From the NCBI GenBank assembly GCA_037074765.1, contig JBAMDO010000003.1:186001-250000 (forward strand): 64,000 bases of DNA, in the 5' to 3' direction. This stretch comes from Mansonella perstans. Taxonomy: Eukaryota > Nematoda > Chromadorea > Rhabditida > Onchocercidae. The position numbers were made by a program, and so were the translations under genes. Below are positions 60,569 to 64,000 of this stretch, piece by piece (the first letter of the stretch is position 1; each line of letters starts with the position of its first letter). The notes beneath the pieces are model-generated. The model did not search any database and was not told where the DNA came from. It saw nothing but the letters and a program-made list of their open reading frames with translations.

Positions 60569-61839
60569 TATCATTTATTGAAAACTGTTTGCAAACATCC
60601 ACTTTTTGACTTCCGCTAATTTCTTGCTCTCTTTTCCCCTCCATCTTTCTCTTTCCGTGAAAGAAACAAGAAATGTTTATGTATCAAATATGCAATCAAG
60701 CAATTTTAAATTATGCAAGAGACCAAAGTTTCTTATCATAATTTCAAAAGCTGTAAACATTATTTTTTTTTATTCTAAAAGACTGAATTATAATTGAAAT
60801 TACATTAGGCCTTGTTTGTTAAATACTCATTCATTGTATCAGCCATATTTGATTTTGCTTCTAAAAAGAATTTCTTATTTGTCTTATAAAAAAAAAAAAA
60901 AAAAAAAAAACTATAACAATTAAATTTAACAAATTTTGCTATAATCAGAATAAGGTTACTATTCATTTAAAATTACTATTCATTTAACTTAGTATTAATT
61001 ATATGGTAGTTATAAAGCAAGGAAAAAATGAACGAAAACTGTTTTTACAAAAAACAGAAAAAGAAATTGAAATTTAAGAATGGTTAAATTATTGTCATTG
61101 TTCACTAAAAGAAAATGATATGATTATGAAATATTATCAAATTAAAAAAGAATTACTGTGATATAAAAAATGTCCATTCCAAAATTATCTAATTATTGTC
61201 TTCATCGTTTTACTTGGTTGCATCACGCATTTTGATCTTTGCAATCTTTCCAAAATAAATAGATTGGATTACTTTATTTTATATCTAGTCTTAATGAAGC
61301 TACTTGACTGATGAAAATCGCAAGAAATATTGAAAAGTTTATCTATTTCCAATCTGATTTTTAAATCACTTTTAATTATTTTAATTCATAGTAATAACAT
61401 GGTACTAATTTTGAAAAAATTCAAGAACAATTAGAAAACTTAATGATAGTAGTACATGTTTGAAATGGAAATTTGAAATAGAATTGAAAAATTTTTCCTG
61501 CAAAAGCAACACCATTAATGTAAGCGAAAATTTCCAAAAGTATTTATAATTTTGTAAGAAAAAAGAAAATTCCATAAAAAATTAACTAGAAATATGATAT
61601 GCTTCAAAATGAAATTAGTTGAAAATTAATGAAATTTTTTGCTTATTATATGTAAAGAAATTATGCAAAAATTTTGTAGTTTTTCCGAGTAATTCGCAAA
61701 ATTACGCTTAAAATTTTTTTTTTCTTTTGTTATAATTCGAAGTTTTAAAAAATGTGCAATAAACAAAATGATATTATAGTTATTTACAGTAGTACATAAA
61801 TACAGTTCTGGAAACAAAACATCAGAAAAGAACTGTCCA
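60569..61839. other. Intergenic region between convergent genes
   Basis: 3' UTRs and spacer of two genes that end toward each other. A long A tract lies near 60889-60910. No supported frame; the one at 60606-60797 has no splice partner. Confidence 0.5.
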
Positions 61840-62978
61840 TCAGTAATTTCTGTAGGTGAAAGGGTATACATGTCGCAGATACTGAAAAGACGAATAATGC
61901 TGAAAGGTATAACAAACAATTTTCTAAATACAACTGATTAATCGATGAACTGGAAATAGAAATTGATTAATTTACATTTAGAGTTAGAAATAAACACCGT
62001 AAAACTTCTTGTAAATATGTGAGATAATTAATTGTTGGAAATTTGCTATGCTTTAAAACGTCCAATTGCTTTAAACAATCTAATTGCAAGAATTTAATTT
62101 ATTTAACGAAATTATGATTAATTAATTGCATCAGTTAGATTTGTATCGCTGGATCTCTTGATTTTCATCTAAAGCATTATTTAGAATTTTTTTATCAATG
62201 AAAATTTTTGTCGTTCCTTTTGCGAAAACTTTGTAGCATTTTTATTTCACTTTAAATTGCAGACTGAGAAAAGTCAAAAATGTGTTTTTGTTTTAATTCC
62301 AATTACAAGGCAAAAAAAGCCAGCTTAATTTTGAGAATTTTTACGGAATTTTACATTTTTTTCAACTCATCACTCTCGTAAATCAAATTATTTAATCATT
62401 TGTGGCTAAAAATAAATTCTTTTTGGTATGATTGAAATTTTTTATCCTTCAATCTTTTACAATCAGTGGTCATTTTAATTTCGATGCTAATTTTACAATA
62501 ATTTTTTCTACATTTAAAAATTACACAGCGTTGTTCATTTTGTGATTTCTGGACTATTATTAATATTTTACTCTTTGATATATCACTAATCATCATTAAT
62601 TGTTCTCTTTGTTTTACGAATCAATCTTACAGTTATAAGAGTGACATCTGACAGCACTGCTCTGTCAGTAAAAACTTTAGAGTAGGAAAAGAAAAAATCG
62701 ACAAATCTATTTTAGTATTTTCGCATAAATATTTGCGTAATTTCCGAAAAGACAATAAAGTAATTAGCGCATTTTTTTCTGTAAATTTTGGACAAGTATT
62801 AGGAAGAGAAAACAGCTAATTTTCTTAATTTGAAAAATTCATTTTCTGTAAAATTTTTTTCTTTAATTCATTTTGCCATTCTCACTAAGAATGCAAATAC
62901 ACTTACCTGCCGATATCTTGGTTTTAGTTGTGCTGCCCAAATTTGCAAACGTAGCAAATATAATTTCCATGCATCGGG
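61840..62978 (-). CDS. Last two exons of an unidentified minus-strand gene (partial)
   Basis: A minus-strand exon at 62978-62907 (ATTGCAG acceptor, CAG|GTAAGT donor) encodes 24 codons, PDAWKLYLLRLQIWAAQL then KPRYRQ, in phase 0. A second exon at 61899-61840 (ACCTTTCAG acceptor) continues in phase 0 with HYSSFQYLRHVYPFTYRNY and a TGA. Splice signals are strong on both sides and composition is protein-like. The intron is about 1 kb, with no other exon seen in it, and the rest of the gene lies to the right of the window or in exons I missed at 62979-64000. I do not recognise the protein. Confidence 0.55.
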
Positions 62979-64000
62979 CTGCAATTAATGACATCAAATA
63001 TATGATTAAAATTAACAAAGGTAATCAAAATAATTAACCATAAGTAATAACGTATTAACGAATGTAATTGAAATGAATGTATTTTTATTTAGAAGATAAA
63101 TAAAAACACCAGTTGTTAATGATTGTTAGTAGTGAACTTACAGTTCTTTCTTATTTTTATTTGAAAACATACATTAATTAACTAATGAATTTGCAATAAA
63201 ATTTGCAATAAATTCATTAGTTAATGTAAAATGAATGACTAATTGGCGTAATTAATTTAATTTTCGGTCCTTTTGTTCTTTTCTTAAAGCAACTGTGCTT
63301 TATGTCAGTTTAATCTACGGCAAGACTATATTAAGCAAAAATGTGGAATTAGTTAAGCAAAACGGATAAATATGAGAAATTACTTAGAAAAAATGAACAA
63401 GTATAACGAAGCAAATTCTGGAAGACAAAAGTTCTGGAAGATTTTTCCAAACAATTCAATTTCCCTGAATCAAAGGAAAAACAAATCTTCGATAAATTTT
63501 TTTTATCGTTAATAATTATCAATTAAAATTATTATAAACATGAAATATTGTTCGTTTTCTTTTCTTTTTCTCCGAGATAACTGAAAAAATAACGAATAGA
63601 ATTTTTTTGCGAAAATTAAACAATATTTAATGATTGTGTACACGTAAACATATACATGATTTGTAAATTATCACATTATCAAAGTGAGTATACCATATAT
63701 GTTTGAATCCAAAATTCAAATCGTCACAACATATAAATGAATCAGCCCTGAATTTAAAAATTAGATCATTCATTTTGCTTTCAATCAATTAAGTGAAATT
63801 AGTGAAAAATTTGCTCTGGAATATATAACTTCATTTATTTTTTTCTAATTTTCATCATCAATTTTTTAAATGATTTTTTCAAGAACCAACAATCAGCGTG
63901 ACAAGGATAATGATAATAATAAAAGATGAAACGTATGACAAAGTAAATGACATTTGAAAAAATGGAAAAAAACAGAAATGAATTTGACTTGTAGTAAAGT
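62979..64000. other. AT-rich sequence upstream of the partial minus-strand gene
   Basis: No further exon of the minus-strand gene could be supported, so this is probably one of its introns. It contains the inverted repeat at 63170-63228. Confidence 0.4.
63170..63228. repeat. Near-perfect inverted repeat, 19-23 bp arms
   Basis: The left arm begins TACATTAATTAACTAATG and the right arm (AAATTCATTAGTTAATGTA) is its reverse complement apart from an extra TTAA in the left arm. The loop holds a TTGCAATAAA direct repeat. It may be a small MITE-like relic or a hairpin. Confidence 0.6.

Noticed and set aside
1..64000. CRISPR arrays, bacterial operons, prophage or rRNA
   Set aside because: All clear genes are spliced eukaryotic genes. 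The tandem repeats have no unique spacers of constant length. No rRNA was recognised, and tRNAs could not be scanned for systematically.

Overview
The window is AT-rich eukaryotic nuclear DNA with short, often phase-0 introns, TTTTCAG-type 3' splice sites and lone acceptors a few bases upstream of start codons, the pattern expected for spliced-leader trans-splicing. The proteins are animal proteins (SPAK/OSR1 kinase, COQ6, SLC35A, MED29, TTC17, BTBD1/2 families). A nuclear copy of mitochondrial nad5 only reads correctly with the invertebrate mitochondrial code (AGA/AGG as Ser). Together these suggest a nematode, probably filarial. The species is an inference and no search was run.

Layout. 1-574: last exon of an unidentified + strand gene. 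3252-6605 (+): GCK-3/SPAK/OSR1 kinase, 10 exons. 9520-10833 (+): basic, low-complexity protein with a SERTA/IER-like patch behind a promoter rich in ACGCGT, E-box and CRE-like sites. 12781-13709 (-): two unassigned coding-like stretches. 14529-15648: minisatellite split by the nad5 numt. 16290-16703 (-): decayed coiled-coil reading frame. 16923-19640 (-): second SPAK-like kinase sharing intron positions with the first, but with HGD in place of HRD and a cut-off C-lobe. 20940-24699 (-): COQ6, 11 exons. 25490-27560: minisatellites and a 121-bp tandem duplication. 27954-31093 (-): SLC35A nucleotide-sugar transporter. 33386-35728 (+): unrecognised secreted 8-cysteine protein, with a degenerate copy of one exon near 38.9-39.06 kb. 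39694-42431 (-): Mediator subunit 29. 44691-56116 (+): TTC17, about 30 exons. 57175-60568 (+): BTBD1/2-like BTB-BACK-PHR protein. 61840-62978 (-): last two exons of an unidentified gene.

The genes look like unrelated housekeeping and regulatory loci, not a co-functional cluster. COQ6 and the second kinase lie in tandem on the - strand, TTC17 and the BTB gene in tandem on the + strand, and MED29 and TTC17 are divergent. The most unusual points are the diverged convergent kinase paralog, the numt inside a tandem array, an in-frame 33-bp duplication that duplicates a 5' splice site in TTC17, three introns that fit best as GC-AG, and SLC35A acceptors that lack AG. Exon boundaries were set by hand from splice signals, reading phase and recalled family sequence; boundaries I could not settle are flagged.
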